Source: Nageia nagi (taxonomy: Eukaryota; Pinophyta). From it: a stretch of 64,000 nt of DNA. This document shows, piece after piece, positions 24,130-36,605 of this stretch. The DNA is taken from the NCBI GenBank assembly GCA_050084985.1, contig JBITNC010000001.1, positions 80,662,001 to 80,726,000 on the forward strand, read 5' to 3'. Position 1 is the stretch's first letter. The number at the start of each line of letters is the position of its first letter. The notes beneath the pieces are model-generated. The model was not told the DNA's origin. It did no database searches and saw only the letters and a program-made list of their open reading frames with translations. A program made the position numbers and the translations under genes.

Positions 24130-25806
24130 TGAATCAAACTCATTATTGCAAAATTCCCCACCATTATCGGACTTAAGACATTTCAACTTAGAATTAGTTT
24201 CATTCTCAACCAATGCCTTCCACCTCTTAAATGTTTCAAACACATCAGATTTCTTTTTAATACAGTATACCCATGTCTTCCTGGTACAATCATCAATAAA
24301 AGTGACAAAATAAGATGAGCCCCCAAGTGAGCAAACCTGTGCAGGACCCCACACATCCGTATGAACAAGCTCTAATTTGTGACTCTTCTTTTCTTTGCCA
24401 ACTTTAAGAAAATTAACCCTTTTTTGTTTTCCATACACACAATCTTCACAAAATCCTAAATCAACTTCTTTAATATTAGGGAGTGAACCATTAGAGTGTA
24501 ACATTTTCATACCTTTCTCACTCATATGTCCAAGTCTATTATGCCATAGTGATGTATCATTGCCTATTGAAACAAGATTCAATGAATAATCAAAGACATT
24601 TGTGAGCAAATAAAGAGACCCCACCAAATTTCCCTTTGCAAATACCATTGAACCTTTAGTTACTTTCCAACTAGCATCCCCGAATGTCATCACATAGCCC
24701 TCCTTATCTAATTTACTTATTGATATAAGATTTCTTTTAAGATCCGGAATGTGTCTAGCTTCATTAAGAGTCCATTTTGTTCCATTAGGTAATTTCATTG
24801 TTATATTGCCAATACCAACAATCTTGCATGGGTGTTCATTACCTAATAATACTTGACCAAAGTCACCATGTGTGTAATTTGAAAAATAGTTCTTATGTGG
24901 AGTAGCATGATATGAAGCACCCGAATCAAGAACCCAATAATCATAATTCTTTTCATTAGACATGATTAAAGCATCTTGAATTAATTCACCAACAATATTT
25001 GCCTCTTGGTTACTTGTGCTTTCATTATTATAATTACTACTTTCACTTTCTTTTCCTTTTCTATTCCAACAATCCCTTTTAATGTGACCCTTTTTACCAC
25101 AATGCCAACATTCCAATTTAGTTTTACCTTTTGATTTTGACCTTCCTTGTGATTTGCTTCTTGACTTGCTTCTCCTTCTTTCCTTTGATCTTCCTCTTGC
25201 CTCTACTGTGAGAGCAGCATTGGAGCATTCTCCCGTGGACTTTCTCCTCATGTCCTCACTTAGAATTGTTCCAACAACTTCATCAAAGATCAATTTTGCA
25301 TTAGAAGAAGAATTACTAACAGCCATAACAAAGCTATTCCAACTATCCGGAAGTGAACATAGAATTAACAAAGCCCTTACTTCATCTTCAAATTCTAAAC
25401 TTACTGAAGTTAATTGATTTGTGATTGTGTTGAATTCATTAACATGGTCCTGAACTGAACTACCTTCATTCATCTTCATGTTAAACAATTTCTTCATTAA
25501 GTATACTTTGTTTGAGGCAGATGGTTTTTCATACATTTTAGCAAGCTTATCCATTACACCTTTAGTAGTTTTTTCATTGGAAATATTGAAAGCTACACTA
25601 GAACTTAAACAAAGTCTTACAACTCCCAAAGCCTTTCTATCCAACAAGTTCCATTCTTCATCACTCATAGAAGTGGGTTTCTTACTCTTATCTTCTAGAG
25701 GTTGATAGAGATCCTTTTGGTAGAGGTAGTCTTCCATTTGCATTTTCCAAAATTGAAAACCTTGCCCATTAAATCTTTCCACCTTCAGCCTCCCTTCTTC
25801 TGCCAT
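24115..25806 (-). pseudogene. gag - protease - integrase N-terminal part
   Basis: The start is taken at ATG 25806 (MAEEGRLKVERFNGQGF), the usual N terminus of this gag type; the frame is open 15 codons further up. Order from that Met: gag to about residue 230, CCHC knuckle CWHCGKKGHIKRDC near 234-247, and protease WVLDSGASYH near 290. The GAG-pre-integrase block LWHNRLGHMSEKG lies near 421, and the integrase HTDVWGP and KSDNGGEF near 483 and 545. The frame then runs into a stop after DSF. The homologous sequence resumes in another frame at 24129, so a small indel (net loss of 2 modulo 3) lies at about 24130. An Arg/Ser/Lys-rich stretch precedes the knuckle. Confidence 0.95.
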
Positions 25807-25870
25807 AGTGCTCTTCCTGGTTTCCAATCTACACACAAGATTCACCAACAAAATCCCAACACAACAACAA

Positions 25871-25882
25871 GCTCTGATACCA
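25871..25882 (-). promoter_or_regulatory. Primer binding site (initiator tRNA-Met)
   Basis: On the minus strand TGGTATCAGAGC starts two bases after the 5' LTR. It is the standard copia PBS, complementary to the 3' end of initiator tRNA-Met. Confidence 0.97.
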
Positions 25883-25884
25883 CT

Positions 25885-26419
25885 TGTTAGGATTTAATAA
25901 GTTTATATAAGCAAGAGCATCAATAATTCTCTTACTCCTTAGCAAAAGAAACAACATTCAAAGCATACTACTGAAATCAAATAACCATGAACATCAATCA
26001 CACAAAGAGAGACACAAAAGATAACGTGGTTCACCCAATGTAGGCTACATCCACGGAGAAGCTTTCAACCCTTTTGCATATCATTCTTCAAAGTCCTCCA
26101 AGCAACAAACCAGCAGCATAACCTTGCTACAATCTTCACTTTGGAGTTACAACAAAACCTCACTACAATCTCTCTCTCAATAATCACAATCTACTTCACA
26201 ATTGCTGTCAAAACTACAATACTACATGCCTCAACTCAAGCCTCTTATTTATAGGTACAAACTAACCCAACTTAAACTCAAGTTGGATCAGGAAGGTTGT
26301 TAGGTAACCCCCAACCCTTCTATAACTGATAACCAGGTGTCATGGCTTCTTGGAAACTGAAAAATGAGAAAGAAACTGCTCTCTGTTTTCTAGCCGGTTG
26401 TAGTCTCCATTTTCTAACA
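25885..26419 (-). repeat. 5' LTR of the copia element
   Basis: 535 bp with TGTTAG/CTAACA ends. The promoter TATA-like CTATAAATAA is on the minus strand at 26245-26254. Transcription would run leftward through gag-pol. Confidence 0.97.
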
Positions 26420-26424
26420 GTGTC
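26420..26424. repeat. Target-site duplication, right copy (GTGTC)
   Basis: Exact match of the pentamer at 21336-21340. Confidence 0.95.
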
Positions 26425-27226
26425 AAGCATGCATTATTGATGAATAACTACAAGTTAAATAATAAATGTTTCTCAATGCCATATCAAAAATATTGTATCT
26501 TTATTACAATTTTTTGTAATTTTACAAAGATTTTGTAATAATAGTACAAATCCTCATGCCCCTTGGTATGAATTGAATAAAATAAGGAATTTTTCTTTTT
26601 CATTTTATGTAATTGTAGTGGATTTTTTATTACATAATTACTTCATAACCCATAAGAACTTCATAAATACTCTTTCACATGTTAATAGGTTAGTACCAAT
26701 AATCATATGCATAATAATAATAAGCATGTGAACAACATAACCTTACTATATCTCATGAAGAATCCTAATATAATCATATCTCAAAAAATCTCATTCCAGA
26801 TCTCATTAAAGCCTCCTTTAAAATCTAGTCAAAGTCTCATGAAACTCTAATTCAATATCATAATATCTTTCTCACAAGTTTTTAATTCAAAGTCCCTGTG
26901 ATTTTGTAATGTAACTCTAATGAAAATCTAATGAAAATAAATGAATTTATCATAAGAGAGGTCTCATATTTATAGGCCAATTTTTAAATCTTGATATTAA
27001 TATTTTATTATATTTTAACATATTTTTCTAAAGGTAGGTTGGTAAGGTTTAAGATTGAATTTGATCATATGTGGAGGTTGGTGGTGACTTTGACATGTAG
27101 GATGTGTGGACCCTATAGGATGACTTAAGGGCCATGTGTGTCATCCAAATTAACATAGGAGCCATGTAGACCCTACAAGGTGACTTTATAAGCCATGTGG
27201 GACATGTAGGGATGACTTGGAACTTC
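26425..27226. other. No gene seen; weak GCCATGTG repeats
   Basis: AT-rich until about 27050. After that come two or three imperfect copies of a GCCATGTG..ACCCTA(T/C)A..GGTGACTT motif (27090-27220), leading into the tandem array. Confidence 0.5.
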
Positions 27227-28095
27227 TGGGACATAGGGGTGAGGTGGAATTAGACATTTAGAAATAAATGGCCTTATTTCAATTTAGTATAGAGGTAAAT
27301 GTGCCTAAATTAGGTGTCTACATTATATTACTAGTTCTTGTACAATAAAATTCAATCCATGATAAATAAATGAGAGAAAAAATCTCTTTCTCATGTATTA
27401 TGGGACATAGGGGTGAGGTGGAATTAGACATTTAGAAATAAATGGCCTTATTTCAATTTAGTATAGAGGTAAATGTGCCTAAATTAGGTGTCTACATTAT
27501 ATTACTAGTTCTTGTACAATAAACTTCAATCCATGATAAATAAATGAGAGAAAAAATCTCTTTCTCATGTATTCTGGGACATAGGGGTGAGGTGGAATTA
27601 GACATTTAGAAATAAATGGCCTTATTTCAATTTAGTATAGAGCTAAATGTGCCTAAATTAGGTGTCTACATTATATTACTAGTTCTTGTACAATAAACTT
27701 CAATCCATGATAAATAAATGAGAGAAAAAATCTCTTTCTCATGTATTCTGGGACATAGGGGTGAGGTGGAATTAGACATTTAGAAATAAATGGCCTTATT
27801 TCAATTTAGTATAGAGGTAAATGTGCCTAAATTAGGTGTCTACATTATATTACTAGTTCTTGTACAATAAACTTCAATCCATGGTAAATAAATGAGAGAA
27901 AAAATCTCTTTCTCATGTATTCTGGGACATAGGGGTGAGGTGGAATTAGACATTTAGAAATAAATGGCCTTATTTCAATTTAGTATAGAGGTAAATGTGC
28001 CTAAATTAGGTGTCTACATTATATTACTAGTTCTTGTACAATAAACTTCAATCCATGATAAATAAATGAGAGAAAAAATCTCTTTCTCATGTATT
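27227..28095. repeat. 174-bp tandem repeat, five near-identical copies
   Basis: Copies start at 27227, 27401, 27575, 27749 and 27923, exactly 174 bp apart, each with TGGGACATAGGGGTGAGGTG. Individual copies differ by only one or two bases (AAAATTC/AAACTTC, GAGGTAA/GAGCTAA, CATGATAA/CATGGTAA). Each has a small inverted repeat, GAGA..TCTC, near its end. No open frame spans the unit. Confidence 0.97.
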
Positions 28096-29960
28096 TGTTA
28101 AATAAACAATATGAATTTTTTAACCTACTTCTTACCCTTTACCATTCTAGCAAATGTAATATTTCTTGCCAATGTGAAATATTGAACACATCCTTTAGAT
28201 AGATATCAAATTTTAAGTTTGTGAGATAGCCATATTAGAGAGATATCAAATTTAATATATATTTCCTACCAATTTAATGTTTCATGCCTAAAATAATTCA
28301 ATCTATTGTGCATATTGATTCAAGCATCTTACATCAAGGTAGCAAACAATAAATAAAGAAAATTCATAAAATAGATAAGACACCTAAAATATTACAACTT
28401 TAAGGTAGAGACAATATGATTGAGTGATGATAAAATTTAGTATCTATAGAGTTCTACATAAAAAAAACCATGTTATTATGAAAGATACTTCCAAAGAGAA
28501 TTCAAAGTGAACTAAATGAATTTTTAAATGCCCTTCATAAAATAATTGTTAAACTTAACACATCCCTTGAAGTGAGACTAGGAGAGGCATCATAAGAATA
28601 GATAAATAGAGGATAATGGTATTATTAAATATTCTAATGAATTACTAAAATAAACTTAAAGTGCCTACAAGAACATCATTGGTAATGATGAATTGACAAG
28701 GCATTCAACTTTGAAGAATAAAGATGGGTTTCATCAAAATGTTGGAAATTATGAAGTACTTAAATAATTCATCAAGAAATATGTTAACTTATAAGAATAT
28801 TAAAATCATTTAAACTCTAAAATTTTCTCAATCAAGCACATAACTCCATATTTATATAATTTTGTATAATTATAGACTATAGATCTAGAGACGCATGTGC
28901 AAGAATTGCAAATATGCAAGGAGAAAAACTTTAGGGAAATAGAAAATACTTGACAAACAATAAACTTTAAAGATGGGATTACAAGTAACCTATTACTTTG
29001 GTATGAAGAGGACATGCTAACTATTAGTTGTACTTTTTTATTTCCATTATCATTTTGTTCGATCATTTTTTTGGGTCATAATATTAACTTGTACCTATGT
29101 TTGCATCAATCATCTAGACCCAAATTATATGTAGTAACCTCTTTATAAGTTGATGCATATTGTGCACATATCATTAGTATAAGTGCTAAGAATATTTTTG
29201 GGTAAAATTAGACCTTTTTATGTATTTAACTACTAGAAATTATTATATAGATTTGATTATTAGAATTATTTAATGATAGAATACACAAGGCCTTTCAAAG
29301 ATCCATTTTATTATATAATACATTAAATATTATGGTTGTAAATTCCCTAATATATATGTTTATAAAATATGGGTGAATACATAAGGCATGGGGATTATTT
29401 TACAAGATGCATGATGGAAACAAAGTTTTGTAGATGTAATGATCACAAATTATGCATAAAATGGTTTTTCTGCAAATACTTACCTTCACCTTTGATGGGT
29501 TTTTATTGAAAGTTATGGTTTTAAATTCCTTAATAAATAAAACCTTGAAATCCTTTGAGAATGCATGCATGAGGTAAACATAATATCATGAAATGCAATA
29601 ATTGAAAGAAACCTAGAAAAATATTACATGTAAATATAAAATACAACAATATGAGAGGAGTGATACAAGAATCAACTAGATATTAGGGTTTGAAAAGTTT
29701 CCCCTCCATAAATGCTTTGACCTTTTAGGGTTTAAAATGAGCATTAAATGGGGTTGGTGGTGTTGTTCTAGTCATGTAAGTTAATAAGATGTTCATCAAG
29801 ATGCATGCTAGGCTTTTTTTAAAAAATTAGTTTGTGGAATCATGAAGCTAATATTACAAAATAACTTCATGAATGTTTATGAATATATTCACAAATTTTT
29901 ATATGATCTCTTCATGAATGTGTATGAATATCTTCATTAATATGCTTGGATGGATGGTTG
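28096..29960. other. No gene seen
   Basis: AT-rich, with closed frames throughout. An 86-codon minus-strand frame at 28806-29066 has no recognisable motif. Positions 29850-29960 hold CTTCATGAATGTxTATGAATAT repeats that recur at 30680-30770. Confidence 0.5.
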
Positions 29961-30480
29961 TGATGCCCAAAAATTATTTATCATTATTTAATAAATCAAA
30001 TTTAGTCATCTCAAAAGAATAAATAACAGCATTACATAAATCAAGGCTAATGTGTTATTCAAGTATTATATCATGGTCTAAGTCCAATACTTTATTATTA
30101 ATCATGATTTATTCTAGAAATTTATTGATATAACAAAGATTATATTCTATTATTATAAGTCAAGTTTCACTCATTTCCATATCATTGCAACAAGTTTATA
30201 AAAGGAGAAGTTAGAGGTTGACATACCTATTAGATCTCTCTAGTAGGTGGTTTTCCATACACCATACTACATTTATAGTGTCTCTCGATGCCACCTATAT
30301 GAGAATTTATTATATTTTAAGCTTATATTACTTGTTATCTTTATTATTATATTTTATATTACAAAATCCATGACATGCATAAAGTACAAAGATTGTAAGC
30401 AAGGTTTTCATGTTATGATTCTTCACGATCTAGGGAGATATATTTGAATGAAATCAAGCACAAATTTGGATCATTAAATA
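29961..30480 (+). repeat. Possible solo LTR relic related to the 32467/36606 LTRs
   Basis: Starts TGATGCCCAAAAATTATTT. In the plus direction it shares blocks with the minus strand of the LTR at 32467-33215: TTTAATAAATCA(A/T)ATTTAG, GGTTGAC and AGATCTCT..TAGGTGGTT, in the same order. The right edge is not defined. Similarity is patchy, so this is a tentative call. Confidence 0.4.
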
Positions 30481-32466
30481 TCCATTCAACTTCATCTTAG
30501 ATTGAATCCAACCCATTAGTTATTATGCCACATCTTGACGATTGCTAATTATCCATAATAATGTGTGCACTTTCTTGTATTATCATATAATCTTGAATAG
30601 TGTTTACACCTTATAAATATTGTTTTTCTTCATTATAAACCATAATTACTAGCCTACAATGGTGAAAGGAAATTCTTTATGAATTTGTATAAATAGCTTC
30701 ATGAAATTTCTTGGAACCTCTTCATGAATGTGTACAAAATATATTTATGATTATGCTTGGATAGGGGGTGATTATTTACTTGAAAATATATGATCCAACA
30801 TCACCGATAAGTAGTGCATGAGATGTTAGAAGACTAACAAAATATCAAAGTTATCAGGGGGACCAATTTGATCCCTAGTTAGATAATACCATGGTTAAAT
30901 AACATATCTTCCTAAAATTACTATAGCTTGATGGAGCATCTAGGGAAATGTTATCTTATATCACAAAATAAATAAATAAATAATAGTAATAAAAATTAAC
31001 AATTATTTGGATGAATTCATTAAGTTGGGTAGCTTCAATTGGATCTAGTTAAGTTAAAAATTATGCCAATTAAAAAGGGCCACTCTTAACTAGTTATGTT
31101 GAGTGAGTTAGAAGTGGAAAATAAATACATTGTAATAGAAGTGGCTATAGCATGAAAAATATCACTTTCTCATGCACATGCAATGATGAGAAAATCATAA
31201 TTCAATCAAAAACCCAAGTTTTACAAATGCATGGATAATTTACGTGCTAGTAATTTTCTAGTTAAATGTTAGTTTCTTAGTAAATAACAAAATATTAAAA
31301 AAATAATCCATGGTTGATTACAAAAGAGGAGCACAATAATCATTTGTGACTTGATTTTGTAGTAATTATAGCATATTTATACCATAGGGGATCTCTTGAT
31401 AGAAAGCCTTCAAAACACTTGCATGCATAAGCTTCTTAAAAAATCCTCTATTTTTAAAATTTACTAGCCTTCCCTTTTAATTTATTAAACCCTTCATGGT
31501 AAAACCCTATATAATAAATAATAACCCTTTTTTAAAACTTACCATTTGGCCAAAAAAATTTAACCAATTTTTAACACCTCTTATTAGTTTTACCATTTTA
31601 TCAATGTATAATATTTTCTTCAACACTACCAAAGTCGACTCAAACACAAGCCTCAAAGACTAAGGGGTTACACCTTGAAGATATATCCTCTCATAGTGCT
31701 CTTGCAAGTAAAGGAATTAATTTGTGTTAGCAAACATAAGCCATATTTCTCTTCTAATCCATAGGCCTACATATCAAGTGATTACCTCCTCAACTCCTAA
31801 ATAAGACCTCTAATTCTTCTACCAGAGATATCAACAAAAGGATTAGGAAGGAAATGATCTTATACTTATTTTACCTAAAGAGAATATGGATTGAACAAAT
31901 GAAAACAAACACTTCCATGAAATCTCTTACATTATCTTTAGGTTTATATGAAACTAGATAATGCTATTAGAGACCTCCTTGATTACATCAAGCTACACAT
32001 ATCTCATGGGTTTCATATGGATTGGGCTACTTGGGAGATTACTCAATAGGGTATTATGGGTGTTCCTTCAAGTGCCTCTATTCAAATTTGAAAAGGTTAT
32101 GAATGGATTGTTTAATTTAGTTATTAGTCATATTTGTGGGTGTATCCCATGTGGAGGCCCGTTGGCTAGATCGGTCTAGTTGATATGATTTTTTGCTCCC
32201 AACTTTGTATGATGATAGATCACCATATCCCTAAATACCAATATATATATAAATTATGCTACATGGAATAAGAGATTTAAAATAATTCCATATTCATTTG
32301 TCCCATATATTAGGAAATTCAAGGTTGGCTCCATTGTTTATTAAAAGGTTCCCATACTATAAAATCATGTATGGATTACAAATACTAAAAATACATCGTA
32401 CTCTTATATCAAAGAGGCCACTCACCTTAGATAAAAAGTAATCACTAATAAATCCCACAACACATT
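30481..32466. other. No gene seen
   Basis: AT-rich. The 72-codon plus-strand frame at 31961-32179 has a hydrophobic character but no identifiable family and no supporting context. Confidence 0.5.
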
Positions 32467-33215
32467 AGTAGACTCTAAATTATGTAAAATACAAATATAC
32501 ATAATAAATAAAATATCTACGAAATAAGAAGAAATAAATATGTATAATATACCAGATACAAAAAATATACATGAAAAGCATGAACCTGATATGAAGTGTA
32601 TGTACAATCCTTGAAAGTAGATAGCAATGGATCTTCAAAGGTGAGGTCATTATGGATCTTCTAATGTATGAACCAAGATCCTTTACCACTAAAATTTGAA
32701 ACCCTTGATCTAGAAGATGCACACAACTAATGGCCTAAGAGAAGCATAATGTTGACAACCTAAGAGAAGCACATCATTAACTACATAGGATATGTCGAAT
32801 TATACTATGCATGAAAGATAGAAATTTTTAGAGCTCATAGTATAACAATTTCTCATAATAGGTAGCATTAAGAGACACCATTTCTTGATGAAAATAGCAG
32901 AAGACAACCACCTATTAGAGATCTTATCATATCAAAGAGTTCTGATCTATAGAGGTCAACCTATTCCGCTTGCATGTATAGCTTTCAATGACATAGAAAG
33001 GAGTGAAGGCCAACCTCTAGCAATAATATAAATTTTGTTATATTCAAGATACTTTAAAATATAAATCATAATAAATGATATAGCATTTAATATAACACAT
33101 GGCATTGCATTGTAATATCAACTTTATCTTGATATATGTAATATTGCATTAAGTCATTTAGGAATTCTAAATATGATTTATTAAATAAATAATAAATCAC
33201 TTTTAGGAGTCTCCA
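32467..33215 (-). repeat. 3' LTR of the old element
   Basis: Aligns along its length with 36606-37371. Shared blocks include CCTGATATGAAGTGTATGTA, GCATGAAAGATAGAAATTTT and TAAATATGATTTATTAAATA. Divergence by eye is roughly 15 percent. Confidence 0.8.
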
Positions 33216-33230
33216 CTTTTTTCCTCTTTA
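33216..33230 (-). promoter_or_regulatory. Polypurine tract
   Basis: Minus strand TAAAGAGGAAAAAAG, directly upstream of TGGAGACTCC, the start of the 3' LTR. Confidence 0.6.
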
Positions 33231-35356
33231 GATATGAAATGAAAAGCATTAAAATTGCATAATCCAAAGAAGTATAGAGAAGAGAATAAAATTTTTAATA
33301 GTAAAGTGGACTTTCCTTTTTCGATCGATATGTTGAGTATGATATGTTGTCCTCCCCCTTTTGGTCTTGCATTGCCCCTTTCTCATGTTGATTTGGGGAA
33401 TCAAGCCAAAAATTGAAGTCTCTGTATGAGGAGAGCATATTTATGTGAATCCTACTCTCTTGAAAAATACTTTTTAAAGAATAAACCAACATAATAACCA
33501 CATAGATCACATCCCATTGAAGAATAATCAATTCAAAGAGAAAAGGTGAAATAAATATGATATTCATCGTATCACTATGGTTGATATGACTCATAGTTCT
33601 ATTACCCATAACATATAGACTATTGTGATTGCATCTCATAGTCTATAAAAATTAAGCTGATGAGGTCCTTTTTGATGCCTCAAGCTTAGAACAACCATTT
33701 TTATCAAGTTGATGAAAATCTTTTTAATGACTCAAACTTGGAATAACCTATAGTTAATAAGATATTTTGCTCATGGTGTGACCATGGCCTTGACAATATT
33801 TGTTAGCATAACATTAAATAATATCATTTGATTCTCATAAAAATACCAAATAGTCACATATTCATTGGCCTTACATATCAATATTGCATGTTTGATCATA
33901 TTGAATTGTTTGATTTCATTTATATTTAAAGTAAATCTACGCTGTTGATAGCATGAATTACATAGAATATATCAATCATGAATTACATGCCCATTTCAAT
34001 GAATATTTGTGAAATAATGGTATTTTGAAATAGATATTCAAGGATTTATGTAACATGCCTCTTTTACAATGAATTCATAATAAATACATGTTGTTGTGGA
34101 AATAGTCATATTAGATATGCAAATTTTAATGATATTCAATTCAACGCAAGTAATAACATGTTGCATCATAAAGATCATGAAATCATATTTCCATATAGCA
34201 TAATATTTTCCTTATGAGCAATAAATTTACCAATTTTGACCTTATATACTTTTTTGGTCTATGCAATGATCGTACAAGCATGATATTAATATTTTTGATC
34301 CATTAAAACCATAATTAAAAAAATGAGCATTTGAAAAAATCCATAATTGTAATTTAATCGTGCTACTAATAGCGTGGTAATGATAGAATTGCATTTCAGG
34401 AAAAAGACTCCATTCAATTGGCATTGAAAAATAACCATTCAAATATTCAATGTTCTATTTACATATGTCTATACAATGTCGTACTGCTATATTATACCAT
34501 ATTTTTAGAGATATAATGGTCTTAAATTTTCATATTTCATTAGTAAAACATACATTCTATTTGAAATAGCAATCATAAGAATAGCATATGCAATGTTCAC
34601 TTTTCATACCAGATATTCAAATAAGTAATAGTGGTCTTAATTCATCAAATAAAATAGATTTTACAATGACTATCATAAACATGATTATAACATAACCAAT
34701 ATCAAAATATTTGATATGCTATACTTTACCTATACTTACCTATGTGCCCCAATAGGTAATTTTGTAATTTATAATTTTGAACTCTGAATTTCTATCTTCT
34801 AATTTTTTAAATTTGATTTCTATCATGCCCCTAGCTGAAAATGAAATTACCCCCAACTAAAAATTATATTGCCCCCAACTAAAACTGATACTGCCCTTAG
34901 TTAATACTATATCCACTTTTTCCTAATTTATCTTATTTATTTTTATTTTATTCTTTATTTTTAATGAAATAAAACTAATATGGTATGCAATAACTAGACA
35001 TAAGACTACCTTATACATGACACATTCGATTAGCATGGTAAATTTGAGAACCTTGATGAGAGATAGAGATAAGAAAAATATTTAATGAAAGAAGAAGACT
35101 TGATGAAATGATGAGGATGAAAAGATGTAAAAAGAGAAAATAAGAAGCAATAGAACATGATAGAAAAGATTAATATATGAAGATAGCAAACTTGATAAAA
35201 TTTTCCTTGATAACCAAATGCATGCAAGGGACAAATGATATGCAACCTATATGAAATACATCCTATATGATTAGAAATTATAGTACACTATTAAGGTTTA
35301 TTTTTGAGATTAAGTTTGAATTTAAGGTTTAGGTTGAGGTTTTTGACTATGTTATT
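33231..35356. other. Internal region without recognisable genes
   Basis: The 114-codon minus-strand frame at 33295-33639 and the 66-codon frame at 34242-34442 match nothing I know. Positions 34828-34910 hold three or four imperfect ~25-bp repeats with the core GCCCCCAACTAAAA. Confidence 0.5.
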
Positions 35357-35981
35357 GCTTTTGTATTCCATCTTTCTCAAATTTTTGCATACAATATTTC
35401 CTTACATATGGATCTTCTAATAATGTATCTAGTTTTTTTCTTAGAAATGCATGATATTTTTTCTTTAAATCAATATAAATGCCTAACATCAAAGAAGGAT
35501 TGGCTAACATATGCTCTTTAACTTTCTTGAGTTGATCTTAAGGTGTCAAATTTTCAAATGCAATATCATACATTTCATATTTATCCATAGCTTCAAGGTT
35601 CAAACATGCATCATAATCAATTTCAACCATATAATCATCATCAACATCATCACTATCATTAGCACTATCACTCTCATACACTTGATTTTCTATGATTATC
35701 ACATAAATTTGCATATTATCATCATTTGCAATAGTTAAGCATGAATTTGATAAACTCATTTCATCATAAGATTTTCTACTGTTATTTTTCCCAACATCCA
35801 TATCCTTGGACATTTCTTGTGTTGGAGAAGGTGAAAATAAATCACTTATTGTATTCAAATATTCAAGCAAACCAATTTTAAATGTAATATCCATTCTAAA
35901 ATGCAAGATCCAGAGCTTTGCACAAAACTTTAAGAAAAATGACAGAATAAGCACTTTTACACCATGCAAGATTAAAAGCAT
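35357..35981 (-). pseudogene. Unrecognised gag-position reading frame, one internal stop
   Basis: On the minus strand, 147 codons are open from 35981 to a TAA at 35538-35540. The same frame then continues for about 60 more codons to about 35357. Together this would be a protein of about 207 residues. Visible features are an acidic Asp/Ser-rich stretch (YESDSANDSDDVDDDY), then EAMDKYEMYDIAFENL. After the stop comes a Lys-rich, helical-looking C-terminal part (DLKKKYHAFLRKKLDTLLED). It lies 624 bp after the presumed 5' LTR, where gag would be. There is no zinc knuckle. I do not recognise the family and assign no function. Confidence 0.4.
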
Positions 35982-36605
35982 GTTGCTATCATGTATATCT
36001 ATGATGTAGGAAAAGTTTTATGAGGCTAGAACTTTCAAAATTCAAGAAAATAACCTTCAAAATTCAATTTTTTATGCAAATACATTTTATTATAAAATCT
36101 TTAGAGATCTTGATAAAAATGCATACAATAAGCTCAAATTAATCTTAAAAAGTTGCCTACTATGATGACCTATGGTTTTGGCAAGTTTTTAATATGAAAC
36201 AAGTCACCAAATAGTTGCAAAATATTTTTAAAATTTATTATTTTTCAATGTGATGTTTTCTAGCAAAAATGTTTCCAAAATTGACCAAAATATGCAAATC
36301 TAGACCTAGAAAAATCATAAAAATTTCTCAATTATATTTATCTATGGTTTGGAAAAAAATTTCTAATGCTAGATCTCACCAAATTGAATAAAATGACCTC
36401 CAAAAATTGGGTTTTTCTATAATGAAATTTTTCAAGAAAATAATTATTTTTTTTTCAAAGCAATAAAATTTTCTAAATTTGTAAAAAATTAACTCAACCA
36501 AAAAGAAAACAAAACCAAGGGTTTCTAATGCAATACTTCTCAAAAAAAGAGACATCCTAAAATAAAAAATTTATGGTTTGTAAGATACGTCAAGGTTCAC
36601 TAAAA

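Larger units (their letters stand above)
21341..26419 (-). mobile_element. Complete Ty1/copia retrotransposon (Tork/Tnt1-like), young but coding-defective
   Basis: A 5079-bp element in the minus orientation. It has two 535-bp LTRs, a PBS next to the right (5') LTR, a PPT next to the left (3') LTR and a perfect 5-bp target-site duplication. Domain order is gag with CCHC knuckle, protease, integrase, reverse transcriptase and RNase H, as in copia elements. The LTRs differ at only four positions by my count, so the insertion is recent. The single long frame is nevertheless broken by one frameshift in integrase and two adjacent stop codons at the integrase/RT junction. Lineage is inferred from the gag N terminus and the short leader. 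Confidence 0.97.

Noticed and set aside
33295-33639. 114-codon minus-strand open frame near the 3' LTR of the old element
   Set aside because: No motif, and no homologue in the other elements; kept only as part of the non-coding interior.
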